Assembly: GCF_024300825.1 (NCBI RefSeq) | Contig: NZ_CP101323.1 | Span: forward strand, 1,426,001 to 1,490,000 | Direction of reading: 5' to 3' | DNA length: 64,000 bases | DNA from: Natronomonas gomsonensis | GTDB lineage: Archaea > Halobacteriota > Halobacteria > Halobacteriales > Haloarculaceae | Shown: positions 1 to 6,941 of the stretch, one piece after another | Layout: every line of letters starts with the position of its first letter | Numbering within the stretch: the first letter of the stretch is position 1 | The notes under the pieces: generated by a model | The model's input: only the letters and a program-made list of their open reading frames with translations | Database searches by the model: none | Told to the model about the DNA's origin: nothing | Position numbers and translations under genes: made by a program

Positions 1-363
1 GCGGCGGGGACGGCCGACCTTCCGGTCGGTTCGGAGCCGATACACAACCCCGAAGGCGTCGCACCCGGCTGTGTCATCGAGAACGTCTACGTCCTGCCGG
101 GCGTTCCCACGGAGATGAAAGCGATGTTCGAGGCGATAAAAGACGACTTCGAAGGCGAGCGACGCCACGTCACCGAAGTCGTCGTCGACGAACCCGAAAG
201 CGCCCTCGTCGAGCGATTCAACGAGTTACAGGAGCGCTTCGGCGTGAAAGTCGGAAGCTATCCCGGCGAGTTCGTCCGGGTGAAAATCGAGAGTACCGAC
301 GAGGCAGCCATCGAAGCGGCCGAAGCGTGGCTCCGGGAGCGAGCCGACGCGGTCGAGGCCTGA
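1..363 (+). CDS. CinA-type molybdopterin-binding-fold protein, C-terminal part (5' truncated by window edge)
   Basis: The open frame enters from the left edge, so the start is missing and about 120 residues remain. Visible is the end of a MoaB/Mog-like domain (PF00994): a GSEPIHNPEGVAPG segment, then YVLPGVPTEMKAMFE, the 'LPGVP.EM..M' signature that CinA-family proteins carry after the molybdopterin-binding fold. A short C-terminal region follows and ends in a helix rich in Glu and Ala. The family is linked to nicotinamide-nucleotide deamidase/ADP-ribose activity in bacteria; the C-terminal amidase domain of bacterial CinA is absent here, as is usual for short archaeal homologues. The exact substrate cannot be told. 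The stop lies directly against the stop of the convergent microprotein gene. Confidence 0.8.
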   Translation, partial: AAGTADLPVGSEPIHNPEGVAPGCVIENVYVLPGVPTEMKAMFEAIKDDFEGERRHVTEVVVDEPESALVERFNELQERFGVKVGSYPGEFVRVKIESTDEAAIEAAEAWLRERADAVEA

Positions 364-480
364 TTATCGGTAGAGATACCACAGCCAGCCGACGGTGATG
401 AGCAGACAGGCAGCGAAGACGAGCCAGCCGGAGGCGTTGATAGCGAGTTCGTTGACGTTCTCCTGCAGTGGGATGTACAT
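364..480 (-). CDS. 38-aa single-pass membrane microprotein
   Basis: This is a short ATG frame of 39 codons including stop. The product starts MYIPLQENVNELAIN and continues with one hydrophobic segment (about residues 16-35, ASGWLVFAACLLITVGWLWY) ending in LYR. A TATA-like element (TTTATTAAG on the minus strand) lies about 25-35 nt before the ATG, which fits a leaderless transcript. The stop abuts the stop of the CinA-type gene without gap. Function is unknown. The coding call rests on promoter placement, the clean membrane segment and tight packing between neighbours; a comparison with related genomes would settle it. Confidence 0.6.
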   Translation of the reverse strand: MYIPLQENVNELAINASGWLVFAACLLITVGWLWYLYR

Positions 481-504
481 GCCGTTTCGTTGCCGGGGGC
501 CGCT

Positions 505-515
505 CTTAATAAATT
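505..515 (-). promoter_or_regulatory. TATA-like element for the 38-aa microprotein
   Basis: An AT-rich motif reading AATTTATTAAG on the minus strand stands in otherwise GC-rich DNA, about 25-35 nt upstream of the start codon, the usual haloarchaeal TATA distance for leaderless mRNAs. No upstream BRE was judged. Confidence 0.45.
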
Positions 516-578
516 CCCTTTCGAGCGGTGGGGTTGACGGACCGCGTCGTTTTTGGCCGGGGCGGCCCGTGCTCCGGT

Positions 579-1649
579 ATGCGACGCATCGGGCTCGTGG
601 TCAACCCAATCGCGGGGATGGGCGGCCGCGTCGGGCTGAAAGGTACCGACAACAAGGTCGAGGAGGCCCGCCGCCGCGGCGCCGAACCGCGGGCACCGAC
701 CCGCGCTCGACAGGCGCTGGAACACCTGCGCGAACAGCCCGTCGAGGTCGAGTTGTACACCTACGGCGGTGTGATGGGCGAAGACGAGGCCGTCGCCGCC
801 GGGTTCGACCCCGTCGTCGTCGGCGACTCCGAAACGGACGAGACCGCCTCGGCCGACACCCGCGAGGCCGTTCGGCGACTCGTCGAGGCCGGCGTCGACC
901 TCGTGTTGTTCGTCGGCGGCGACGGGACTGCCGTCGACGTGGCCGAGGCCCTCGAAGACATCGACGGTGAGGTTCCGGTGCTCGGCGTCCCCGGTGGCGT
1001 GAAGGTGTACTCGTCGGTGTTCGCGGTCACTCCCCGGGCCGCCGGCCGCATCGCCACCACCTTCGAGCGAACCGAAACCCGCGAGGTCAACGACATCGAC
1101 GAGGACGCCTACCGCGGCGGCGACGTGAACACCGAACTGAAAGCGCTCGTCGAAGTCCCCGTCGGCGACGAGATACAGTCCTCGAAGCAAATCGGCGGCG
1201 GTACCGTCGAAGCGCTCGCGGCCGCCGTCGCCGGCGACATCCGCGACGACGACGCGACCTACGTGCTCGGGCCCGGCTCTACGGTCGACGCCGTCAAGAC
1301 CGAACTCGGGTTCAACGGGTCGCCACTGGGCGTCGACGTGTGGCGCGGGGATAGCGTTCTCGCGGCCGACGCCAGCGAGTCCGACATCCTCGCTTCCCTC
1401 GGCGAGCGCAACGTCATCGTCGTCTCCCCCATCGGCGGACAGGGGTTCATTTTCGGCCGTGGCAACGACCAAATCTCCCCCGAAGTTATCCAGCGCTCGG
1501 ATATCGAAGTCATCGCCTCCAAACAGAAACTCGACGATATCGGCGTCCTCCGGGTCGACACGGGCGACCCCGAACTCGACGAGGCGTTGCGGGGCTGGCA
1601 GCGCGTCCGCGTCGGGAAGTTCGAACGCCGCCTGCTGAAAGTCGTCTGA
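579..1649 (+). CDS. ATP-NAD kinase family protein (AcoX-like)
   Basis: The product is 356 aa and belongs to the ATP-NAD/AcoX kinase family (PF01513), predicted cytosolic kinase. I start at the ATG giving MRRIGLVVNPIAGMGG rather than the upstream GTG at 528, because the N-terminal beta strand plus NPIAGMGGRVGLKG is the conserved beginning of this family. The GGDGTAVDV motif near residue 110 is the diagnostic GGDGT of NAD/diacylglycerol kinases. Further on, GVPGGVKVYSSVFAVTP and PIGGQGFIFGRGN match the archaeal branch, which is longer than canonical NAD kinases (about 280 aa). Whether NAD(H) or another molecule is phosphorylated is not visible. The next gene is convergent, three bases away. Confidence 0.85.
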   Translation: MRRIGLVVNPIAGMGGRVGLKGTDNKVEEARRRGAEPRAPTRARQALEHLREQPVEVELYTYGGVMGEDEAVAAGFDPVVVGDSETDETASADTREAVRRLVEAGVDLVLFVGGDGTAVDVAEALEDIDGEVPVLGVPGGVKVYSSVFAVTPRAAGRIATTFERTETREVNDIDEDAYRGGDVNTELKALVEVPVGDEIQSSKQIGGGTVEALAAAVAGDIRDDDATYVLGPGSTVDAVKTELGFNGSPLGVDVWRGDSVLAADASESDILASLGERNVIVVSPIGGQGFIFGRGNDQISPEVIQRSDIEVIASKQKLDDIGVLRVDTGDPELDEALRGWQRVRVGKFERRLLKVV

Positions 1650-1652
1650 CCG

Positions 1653-2642
1653 TCAGTCCCACTCGGGGAGATACTCGCCCTCGATTGGTGGGTCGGTGCT
1701 GACCCACTCCGCGCGGGCGGCGTCGCTCGTTATCGTCGTCGCCGGGCCGCCGTCGAGGCTGTAGGTGAGTGTCACATCCGACAGCGAGCAGTGTGCGTTG
1801 TACCGGAGGGCGTCGTCCGGCGCCATGTACGACACCGTCTGCCAGTGGTCGGTGTCGGCCTCAACGGTCGCCTGTAGTTCGATGCCTTCGCCCTCGCCGC
1901 GGAACCGCCAGTGACCCGGTTCGTCGTGGAGGGTTCGGTTCGCCGAGGGACTCCACGGGACGACGTGTTTCACGCGATTGAGTGGGTACACCTCGCCGTC
2001 GATGCGGAAACACAGCGAGAGGTTGTCGTCGAGTCGGAGCGCCTCCAGGACGGCCGTCTCGTCTTCGGCGAAATCGTTACACTGCACCCACGTCCATTGC
2101 TCGGGAGGGTCACTCGACAGCGTGTGCCCCTGATGGCCCGGCGCGTCTTCGAGTTCGATGGTCCGGTCGCCGACCGTAATCTCGCCGGACATGAACACGG
2201 ATTGGTTCCGACTCCAGTGTTTGCCCGTCCCGATGGTCTTCGACAACACGTCGGTGAGTCGCTCGCTCCGCAGTGGCGTGAACGCGTAGGTGTCTGGGTC
2301 GTATTCGAGGTCCCACGACACCTCATCGACACTGCCACTCGCCGACGAAGAGGTGAGGACGCCGTCGCCGATGGTCAACTCGAAGGGGTCGCTGTCGGGC
2401 CAGACCTCCTCGAAGGCGAACGCCTTCGAGACGAACGTCGAGTTCTCGGGCGTCTCGCGGTCGGTCAGTGCCGCCCACAGCCGACCCTCCTGTCGACCGC
2501 TTTCGGTCGACAACAGCGTGTAGCGATACCAGAAGGCGACCGAAGCGTCCCGCGAGCTCACCAGCGAGTACCACACCTCACGACCGGGGTCGCCGACGGC
2601 GAGGGGCCACTCCATCACCGGCTCGTTGGGGTCGGGGTTCAT
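1653..2642 (-). CDS. lipocalin-fold protein, AttH/CrtC/tocopherol-cyclase-like (hypothetical)
   Basis: The product is 329 aa with no signal peptide or membrane segment. The start is the ATG of MNPDPNEPVMEWPLA; the open frame runs further upstream but there covers promoter-like AT-rich DNA. Residues about 10-60 (GREVWYSLVSS...FWYRYTLLST) and the middle region with GTGKHWSRNQSVFMSG, then GHQGHTLSS and WTWVQCNDF, follow the layout of the AttH/CrtC-like lipocalin superfamily: substrate-binding beta barrel repeats with conserved H, G and W. The family includes carotenoid hydratases and tocopherol cyclases. That assignment is by pattern memory, not a search, so a plain hypothetical label is the safe alternative. 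Confidence 0.6.
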   Translation of the reverse strand: MNPDPNEPVMEWPLAVGDPGREVWYSLVSSRDASVAFWYRYTLLSTESGRQEGRLWAALTDRETPENSTFVSKAFAFEEVWPDSDPFELTIGDGVLTSSSASGSVDEVSWDLEYDPDTYAFTPLRSERLTDVLSKTIGTGKHWSRNQSVFMSGEITVGDRTIELEDAPGHQGHTLSSDPPEQWTWVQCNDFAEDETAVLEALRLDDNLSLCFRIDGEVYPLNRVKHVVPWSPSANRTLHDEPGHWRFRGEGEGIELQATVEADTDHWQTVSYMAPDDALRYNAHCSLSDVTLTYSLDGGPATTITSDAARAEWVSTDPPIEGEYLPEWD

Positions 2643-2714
2643 GTGTTGGGTTCCCGAAAGGAGAGGAGTTATAGATTGGTGGTCGGACCGTATAAAGTGT
2701 AAGATATAGTATAG

Positions 2715-2821
2715 TAGTCCCGGGCAGATTCGAACTGCCGTCATGGGCTATCTTCTAGATTCTGACATAAGTCAGAAATCTATCCAAAGGCCCATATGAT
2801 TGGCCACTACACCACGGGACT
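2715..2821 (-). tRNA. trnQ: tRNA-Gln (anticodon TTG) with canonical intron
   Basis: Exon 1 (2784-2821) and exon 2 (2715-2749) fold into a complete cloverleaf: acceptor stem AGTCCCG/CGGGACT, D arm, anticodon stem TGGGC/GCCCA with loop CTTTGGA, and T arm GGCAG-TTCGAAT-CTGCC. The loop puts TTG at positions 34-36, so it reads glutamine codon CAA. A 34-nt insert splits the loop after position 37, the classic archaeal intron site. The discriminator base is A and CCA is not encoded. Haloferax volcanii tRNA-Gln(UUG) is known to carry a similarly short intron. AT-rich DNA precedes it on the 5' side. Confidence 0.95.
2750..2783 (-). other. tRNA-Gln intron (about 34 nt, position 37/38)
   Basis: The insert between the anticodon base G37 and A38 contains the self-complementary segment TTCTGACTTATGTCAGAA, giving a hairpin, while its ends can pair beside the anticodon stem as in a bulge-helix-bulge substrate for the archaeal splicing endonuclease. 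The boundary may shift by a base or two because flanking bases repeat (ATAG at both junctions). Confidence 0.8.
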
Positions 2822-2874
2822 CCACCCGCGTCTATTCGCTGGCCGTACAATAGAGTTACTCTTTCAGTCACCAC

Positions 2875-3603
2875 TCACTTGGTGTTGTTCTCAACGATGG
2901 CGTGACACCGACGACAAAGACAAACGAGATTCAGTAGACGATGGGCATCTTGTGGGTCGTCAAACGAGCGAACGGGAATCAGGTGGTGGACATCAGGGTT
3001 TCGTCCCATCTCTTCTTTCGTTTTTCCACATCGTTGGCACTCGTAGTCGTCTCGTTTCAGCGCCTCTCGTCTAACTGACCGCCATTTTCCAGTGTAATCC
3101 GCGGTGCCACCTTCCCATTGATGATGGTTCTCCCCCCGCCAGTTTTCAGACATCCACTCGGAAAGGCACTCTTCACTACAGAATCGCTGTTGTCCGCGCT
3201 CTACGTCGGATTTCAGCACCATACGAATCTCGCCACAGTAATCGCATTCGCTCTCCACTCGCTCGCCCCGTCGCCAGAAGCGAGTGCCCTCGAACGTCCC
3301 CTCCATTTCGACACATTTCGAGCAAAAATGGCCGTTTTTGTCGGATGGGTAATACGCGAATTCTGTCCCGCATGCCTCACAGGTGGTGGTCTCCTTCGCA
3401 TCCTTCCAGTTGCCGTTGTGTTCGCCGGCGTTCGGATTACAACCATCACAAAAGACGCGCCGTGCCTTCTCGTCGTAGAACTCCGTTCCACATCCTTTGC
3501 ACTCCCGGTTCGGGAGCGGGTCTCCGTGGACTTTGGTGTGGTGCTGGCGCATTCCTCGTTTCGTGCTCAATGCTTTCCCACAAGTCGGACACGCGTGGCT
3601 CAC
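2875..3603 (-). CDS. HNH endonuclease with multiple zinc fingers
   Basis: The product is 242 aa. An N-terminal C2H2-like finger (C5, C8, H21/H26) is followed by Cys-pair modules at about 35-55, 75-97 and 120-146 (ECDYCGEIRMVL ... FCSEECLSEW), then a C-terminal HNH domain: CQRCG at 189-192, DVHHLIPV at about 204-211 and NLVCLCRRCHAIVE at the end. This is the layout of phage- and intron-type HNH nucleases, which nick or cut DNA. GC content is visibly lower than in the neighbours and the gene stands alone 53 nt from the 5' side of tRNA-Gln, so horizontal origin is likely. It may be a free-standing homing-type enzyme or part of a lost element; no transposase or integrase is nearby. Confidence 0.85.
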   Translation of the reverse strand: MSHACPTCGKALSTKRGMRQHHTKVHGDPLPNRECKGCGTEFYDEKARRVFCDGCNPNAGEHNGNWKDAKETTTCEACGTEFAYYPSDKNGHFCSKCVEMEGTFEGTRFWRRGERVESECDYCGEIRMVLKSDVERGQQRFCSEECLSEWMSENWRGENHHQWEGGTADYTGKWRSVRREALKRDDYECQRCGKTKEEMGRNPDVHHLIPVRSFDDPQDAHRLLNLVCLCRRCHAIVENNTK

Positions 3604-3660
3604 AGACAGACCGAGTAGGTGGGATAAATTAAACCGAATCCAGCCGGATTGAAAGTGAAA

Positions 3661-4098
3661 CTAATCCGCCGCCTCTGACTCCAACGCAACGTCCAGCAGT
3701 TCGCAGGCGTCGGTTTCGGCGTCGAAGCAGTCCGGACAGCAGTCCTGCCGGTCGATGATGGTGTCGAGTCGCTCTGCGACCGTCTCGTCGATGACGCTTT
3801 CGAGCTGTTTGGCTTCCGTGCGGAACTCCTCGACTTCGAGGACTTCCCAGAGGAACCGCTCGATGATGCAGTACGTCTGGAGGGCGTCCCGCGCTCGAAC
3901 GATACCCTCGTCGGTCAGCGAGACGCCCTTGTACTTCTCGTGGTCAGCGAGGCCGTGGCCTTCGAGTTTGCCGATCATTTCGTTGGCGCTGGCGGGACTG
4001 ACCTCCAGGAGGTCCGCGATTGCGCCGGTCGAGGCGGGGCCGTCCTCCTGTTCCTGTACGAGGTAGATGGCCTTCAGATACTGGTCCTGTGTGTTCAT
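3661..4098 (-). CDS. DtxR-family metal-dependent transcriptional repressor
   Basis: The product is 145 aa. An N-terminal winged helix (residues about 3-65: MNTQDQYLKAIYLVQEQE, ATGAIAD-type helix, SPASANEMIGKLEGHGLADH, Y-K-G-V-SLT) is followed by a dimerisation region with the metal-ligand pattern around ESVIDETVAERLD and a C-terminal Cys cluster (DCCPDCFDAETDAC). This is the SirR/MntR/IdeR branch, lacking the C-terminal SH3-like FeoA domain. It senses Fe(II) or Mn(II) and represses uptake or storage genes. The start codon overlaps the stop of the ferritin-like gene by ATGA, so the two are translationally coupled and the repressor probably controls this operon. Confidence 0.9.
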   Translation of the reverse strand: MNTQDQYLKAIYLVQEQEDGPASTGAIADLLEVSPASANEMIGKLEGHGLADHEKYKGVSLTDEGIVRARDALQTYCIIERFLWEVLEVEEFRTEAKQLESVIDETVAERLDTIIDRQDCCPDCFDAETDACELLDVALESEAAD

Positions 4099-4580
4099 GT
4101 TCGCGTCTCCATGAGTTCCGTCACTTCCTCGACGCCCTCTTTTTCCTCTTCACGAATACTGCGGAGGGTCTCGAGCAGCCGTTCGCGGTCGACGGTAAAC
4201 TGTACGTCCGAACTCTCGATGGCCTCGATGAGGTCGTCGTAGAACTTGTAGGCGGTTTCCTCGTTGCACAACTGGTCGTAGAGCACGCCGTCGAAGTCGG
4301 TGTCCGACTCGTAGCGGGCGGCGACCAACTGCTCAATTTCGTCGTACGCCACGGGGTCGGCGTCGAGTTCGTCGACGAGCGTTTCGAGGCGTTTGCGGTG
4401 CTCGGCGGACTCCTCTGCGGCGTGTTCCAGAAGCGAGACGATGTCGGGGTCGAGTTCCGCGTCGTCGAGCGTCTCGTAGTGTTTGTGTGCCCGGGCCTCG
4501 ACGACCTCTTCGAGGACCATCCCGATTTGCAGCAGGCGCGCGAGTTGGTGGTCCGACGCGACCGGGTAGGTGAGACTCAT
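4095..4580 (-). CDS. ferritin-like (rubrerythrin-type) diiron protein
   Basis: The product is 161 aa, all helical. Candidate diiron ligands sit in EEVVEARAHKHYE (about residues 24-36), EESAEHRKRLE (about 56-66) and NEETAYKFYDD (about 108-118), which gives the four-helix ferritin/rubrerythrin pattern with ExxH pairs; no rubredoxin domain is present. A role in iron handling or oxidant defence is inferred. I start at MSLTYPV because a strong Shine-Dalgarno GAGGTGG stands 5 nt before this ATG. The gene is flanked by a 13-aa upstream ORF (ATGA overlap) and by the downstream metal repressor (ATGA overlap), so three reading frames are chained on one transcript. Confidence 0.8.
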   Translation of the reverse strand: MSLTYPVASDHQLARLLQIGMVLEEVVEARAHKHYETLDDAELDPDIVSLLEHAAEESAEHRKRLETLVDELDADPVAYDEIEQLVAARYESDTDFDGVLYDQLCNEETAYKFYDDLIEAIESSDVQFTVDRERLLETLRSIREEEKEGVEEVTELMETRT

Positions 4581-4618
4581 CGTTCCACCTCGCGGTTTGT
4601 GAACGGTGCGCCGGTCAT
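4577..4618 (-). CDS. 13-aa upstream ORF leading into the ferritin-like gene
   Basis: An ATG frame of 14 codons including stop encodes MTGAPFTNREVER and ends in ATGA, where the ATG is the start of the ferritin-like gene. The Shine-Dalgarno of that gene lies inside the small frame. A TATA-like TTAAGTC is about 27-30 nt before the uORF ATG, so the mRNA may begin close to it and the peptide may be translated leaderless, with re-initiation on the main gene. It could equally be fortuitous; the peptide itself has no recognisable feature. Confidence 0.35.
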   Translation of the reverse strand: MTGAPFTNREVER

Positions 4619-4643
4619 ACTCACGCGTCGGCACCGCGGCGAC

Positions 4644-4660
4644 TTAAGGGGTTCCCTTGA
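4644..4660. promoter_or_regulatory. near-perfect dyad between divergent promoters (candidate metal-regulator operator)
   Basis: TTAAGGG-GTT-CCCTTGA is a 17-bp dyad with one mismatch. It sits on the TATA-like TTAA of the ferritin/DtxR transcript (minus strand) and next to the TTTTTAT element of the divergent membrane protein (plus strand). Location over the promoter of an operon that encodes its own DtxR repressor makes an autoregulatory operator plausible. Confidence 0.4.
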
Positions 4661-4697
4661 CCCCGGCTTTTTATCCCTGTTTCGAGAACGAACACCC

Positions 4698-5687
4698 ATG
4701 GGAGACGGCAACGGCGGGCCAGCCGACCGAATGCGGGAACGCTCCGGCGGCCACACTGCACTCCTGTATCTCCTCCTCGATGTCGAGCGACGACTCGTCG
4801 CCAGCGGCATCCTCGCGTTCGTTTTCCTCGGCATCGTGGCCGCCTCCCTCGTCATCCCGGACGCGAGTGTGGCACTGCGTACCGACGACCCCGTCGAGAC
4901 GGCGTTCCAAGCGTTCATCGGCGCGACGGTCACCGGCGTCACCGTCGTCCTCACGTTGAACCAACTCGTCCTCTCACAGGAACTCGGCGCCGTCGGCGAC
5001 CAGCGCGAACGGATGGACGGGGCGATGTCGTTCCGCGACGACGTGGCCGAACTCCTCGGTGAGACGCCACCCGCCGAACCGTCGGCGTTCCTCCGAGCGT
5101 TAATCGAGGAAATCGCCGACAGAGCGGAGGCCGTTCGGTCGAGTGACCCGCCCGATGACCTCGAAGCGATGCTCGACAGCACCACGCGGAATGCCGACAC
5201 CGTCGCCGACCGACTCGACGGTGCGACCTTCGGCGAGTTCGACGTCGTCCGCTCGGCACTGGATTTCAACTACTCCTGGAAACTCTACGTCGCACAGCGG
5301 ACACTGGCGGACGTGTCGTCGGAAACCCGAGACCCCCTCGAAAACCTCATCGACGCCCTGCGACTGTTCGGGCCGGCCCGCGAGCACTTCAAGACGCTGT
5401 ACTTCCAAGCCGAACTCATCGACCTCTCGCGGACGGTAACTTACACCGCCGTCCCTTCGCTCATCGTCAGCGTCGCCGTCCTGTTGTTCGTCGACCTCGA
5501 ATCGTACACGGGGACGCTGGCAGGGGTGGACGTGGGCGTGATACTCGTCAGCGGCGCCGTCGCGGTGTCGGTCGCACCGTTCGCCGTTCTCCTCGCCTAC
5601 GTGTTGCGCATCGCGACGGTGACCGGACGGACGCTCTCAATCGGCCCGTTCATCCTCCGCGAGACCGACCGCGACACCGACGGCTGA
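4698..5687 (+). CDS. membrane protein of unknown function (4 predicted helices)
   Basis: The product is 329 aa. Two N-terminal membrane helices (about residues 35-55, LVASGILAFVFLGIVAASLV; about 72-95, FQAFIGATVTGVTVVLTLNQL) precede a long soluble acidic helical segment (about 100-245) and two C-terminal helices (about 253-275 and 280-310). The start ATG is 20-25 nt after a TTTTTATCC TATA-like element, so the message is leaderless. The product resembles haloarchaeal conserved membrane proteins without assigned function. It is divergent from the ferritin/DtxR operon and shares its 80-bp promoter region, so iron-linked control is possible but not shown. Confidence 0.75.
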   Translation: MGDGNGGPADRMRERSGGHTALLYLLLDVERRLVASGILAFVFLGIVAASLVIPDASVALRTDDPVETAFQAFIGATVTGVTVVLTLNQLVLSQELGAVGDQRERMDGAMSFRDDVAELLGETPPAEPSAFLRALIEEIADRAEAVRSSDPPDDLEAMLDSTTRNADTVADRLDGATFGEFDVVRSALDFNYSWKLYVAQRTLADVSSETRDPLENLIDALRLFGPAREHFKTLYFQAELIDLSRTVTYTAVPSLIVSVAVLLFVDLESYTGTLAGVDVGVILVSGAVAVSVAPFAVLLAYVLRIATVTGRTLSIGPFILRETDRDTDG

Positions 5688-5723
5688 GCGTCGCTGGAAA
5701 ACCCGAAAACGAACGGTACCGCG

Positions 5724-6941
5724 TTACTCTCGTGCCTGCAGTCGGTCGCGGATGCGACCTTCGAAGTCCTCGCGGAGTTCCTCGACCTCGATTTCCTCGA
5801 GGACGGGGACGTAGAACCCCTCGACGAGCATGTTCTTCGCCAGCCGCTCGGGGACGCCACGGGAGGTCATGTAGAACATGTCCTCGGCACTGACCTGCCC
5901 GACCGTCGCGCTGTGGGAGGCCTCGGTGTCGTGGTTGTTGATGATGAGTTTCGGGGAGGCGTCGGCCTCGCTCTCGTCGCTCAACATCAGGGTGTTCTCC
6001 CGCTGGTAGGAGTTGGTGTCCCAGGCTTCGCGGCCGACGTTCTGGACGCCCTCGTACACCGAGCGAGCCTCGTCATCGATGACGCCGCGAGTGACGAGGT
6101 CCGCCGTCGTGTGCTCGGCGTTGTGCCACACGCGGGCGTCGATGTCGAAGTGCTGGTCGTTGTGACCGTAGAACGCACCGACGATTTTCGACTCCGAGGA
6201 GTCGCCGTCGAGGTGGCTCTCGACGGAGGACTTCGTGAGATGCGACCCGACGTTGCAGTCGATCCAGTCGACCGTCCCGTAGGTGTCGATGGTTGCCTCC
6301 TTCAGGGTGTAGGTGTAGGTCGTCTCGTCGAGGTCCTGAAGGTTGCCGAACTGGATGTAGCTGTTCTCGGCGGCGGCGACTTCGACGATGCCGCTGTAGT
6401 AGCGGTTGCCCTCCACTTCGTCACCGGTCTCCTGTCGTTCAAGAATCGTCACCGAGGACGATTCCTCGGCGACGACGAGGGTGTAGTTGAACAGCGACCG
6501 GGAGTTCATCGTCGTCCGGATGGTCACGTCCTCGGCGTCGACGCCCTCCGGGACGTAGATGACCGTACCGGTCGTGAACAGCGCCGTCGACAGCGCAGTC
6601 AGGTAGTTCGTCTGGGGGTCGACGACGCTGCCGAAGCGCTCTTCGAGGAGGTCGCCGTGTTCCTCGACTGCCTCGGCGAAGGGGAGTACCTCCACGTCGT
6701 CGGGACCGACCTGGTCTTTCTCTTCGGCCGCATCGAGGGGGTCGACGAGGCTCTCGTAGTCGAGTCCTTCGAGGTTCGTCCACTTGCGACCGGGTGTCTG
6801 GATGACATCGGGGAACGCGGTGTCGTCGAGGGCCTCGAGGGCCTCGAGGCGCGTCTCCAGCAACCATTCCGGCTCGTCGAGTTCATCGGAAATCTGCCGA
6901 ACCGTCGCTTCGTCGATGGATGCGTGTACCTGCGTGCTCAT
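5724..6941 (-). CDS. sufD: SufD, Fe-S cluster assembly scaffold subunit
   Basis: The product is 405 aa and belongs to the SufBD core family (PF01458). It is the SufD partner of the SufBC2D complex that builds and hands over Fe-S clusters in the cytosol. The N-terminal part has DEPEWLLETRLEAL; the beta-helix core runs to HDTEASHSATVGQVSAED, and the C-terminal helix pair DMFYMTSRGVPERLAKN through VEGFYVPVLEE is typical. The ATG overlaps the sufB stop as ATGA, giving translational coupling. It is the last gene of sufC-sufB-sufD. Confidence 0.95.
   Translation of the reverse strand: MSTQVHASIDEATVRQISDELDEPEWLLETRLEALEALDDTAFPDVIQTPGRKWTNLEGLDYESLVDPLDAAEEKDQVGPDDVEVLPFAEAVEEHGDLLEERFGSVVDPQTNYLTALSTALFTTGTVIYVPEGVDAEDVTIRTTMNSRSLFNYTLVVAEESSSVTILERQETGDEVEGNRYYSGIVEVAAAENSYIQFGNLQDLDETTYTYTLKEATIDTYGTVDWIDCNVGSHLTKSSVESHLDGDSSESKIVGAFYGHNDQHFDIDARVWHNAEHTTADLVTRGVIDDEARSVYEGVQNVGREAWDTNSYQRENTLMLSDESEADASPKLIINNHDTEASHSATVGQVSAEDMFYMTSRGVPERLAKNMLVEGFYVPVLEEIEVEELREDFEGRIRDRLQARE

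Noticed and set aside
2715-3603. Integrative element at tRNA-Gln
   Set aside because: No integrase and no repeated tRNA 3' end was seen; the HNH gene lies on the 5' side of the tRNA, the wrong side for normal att integration.
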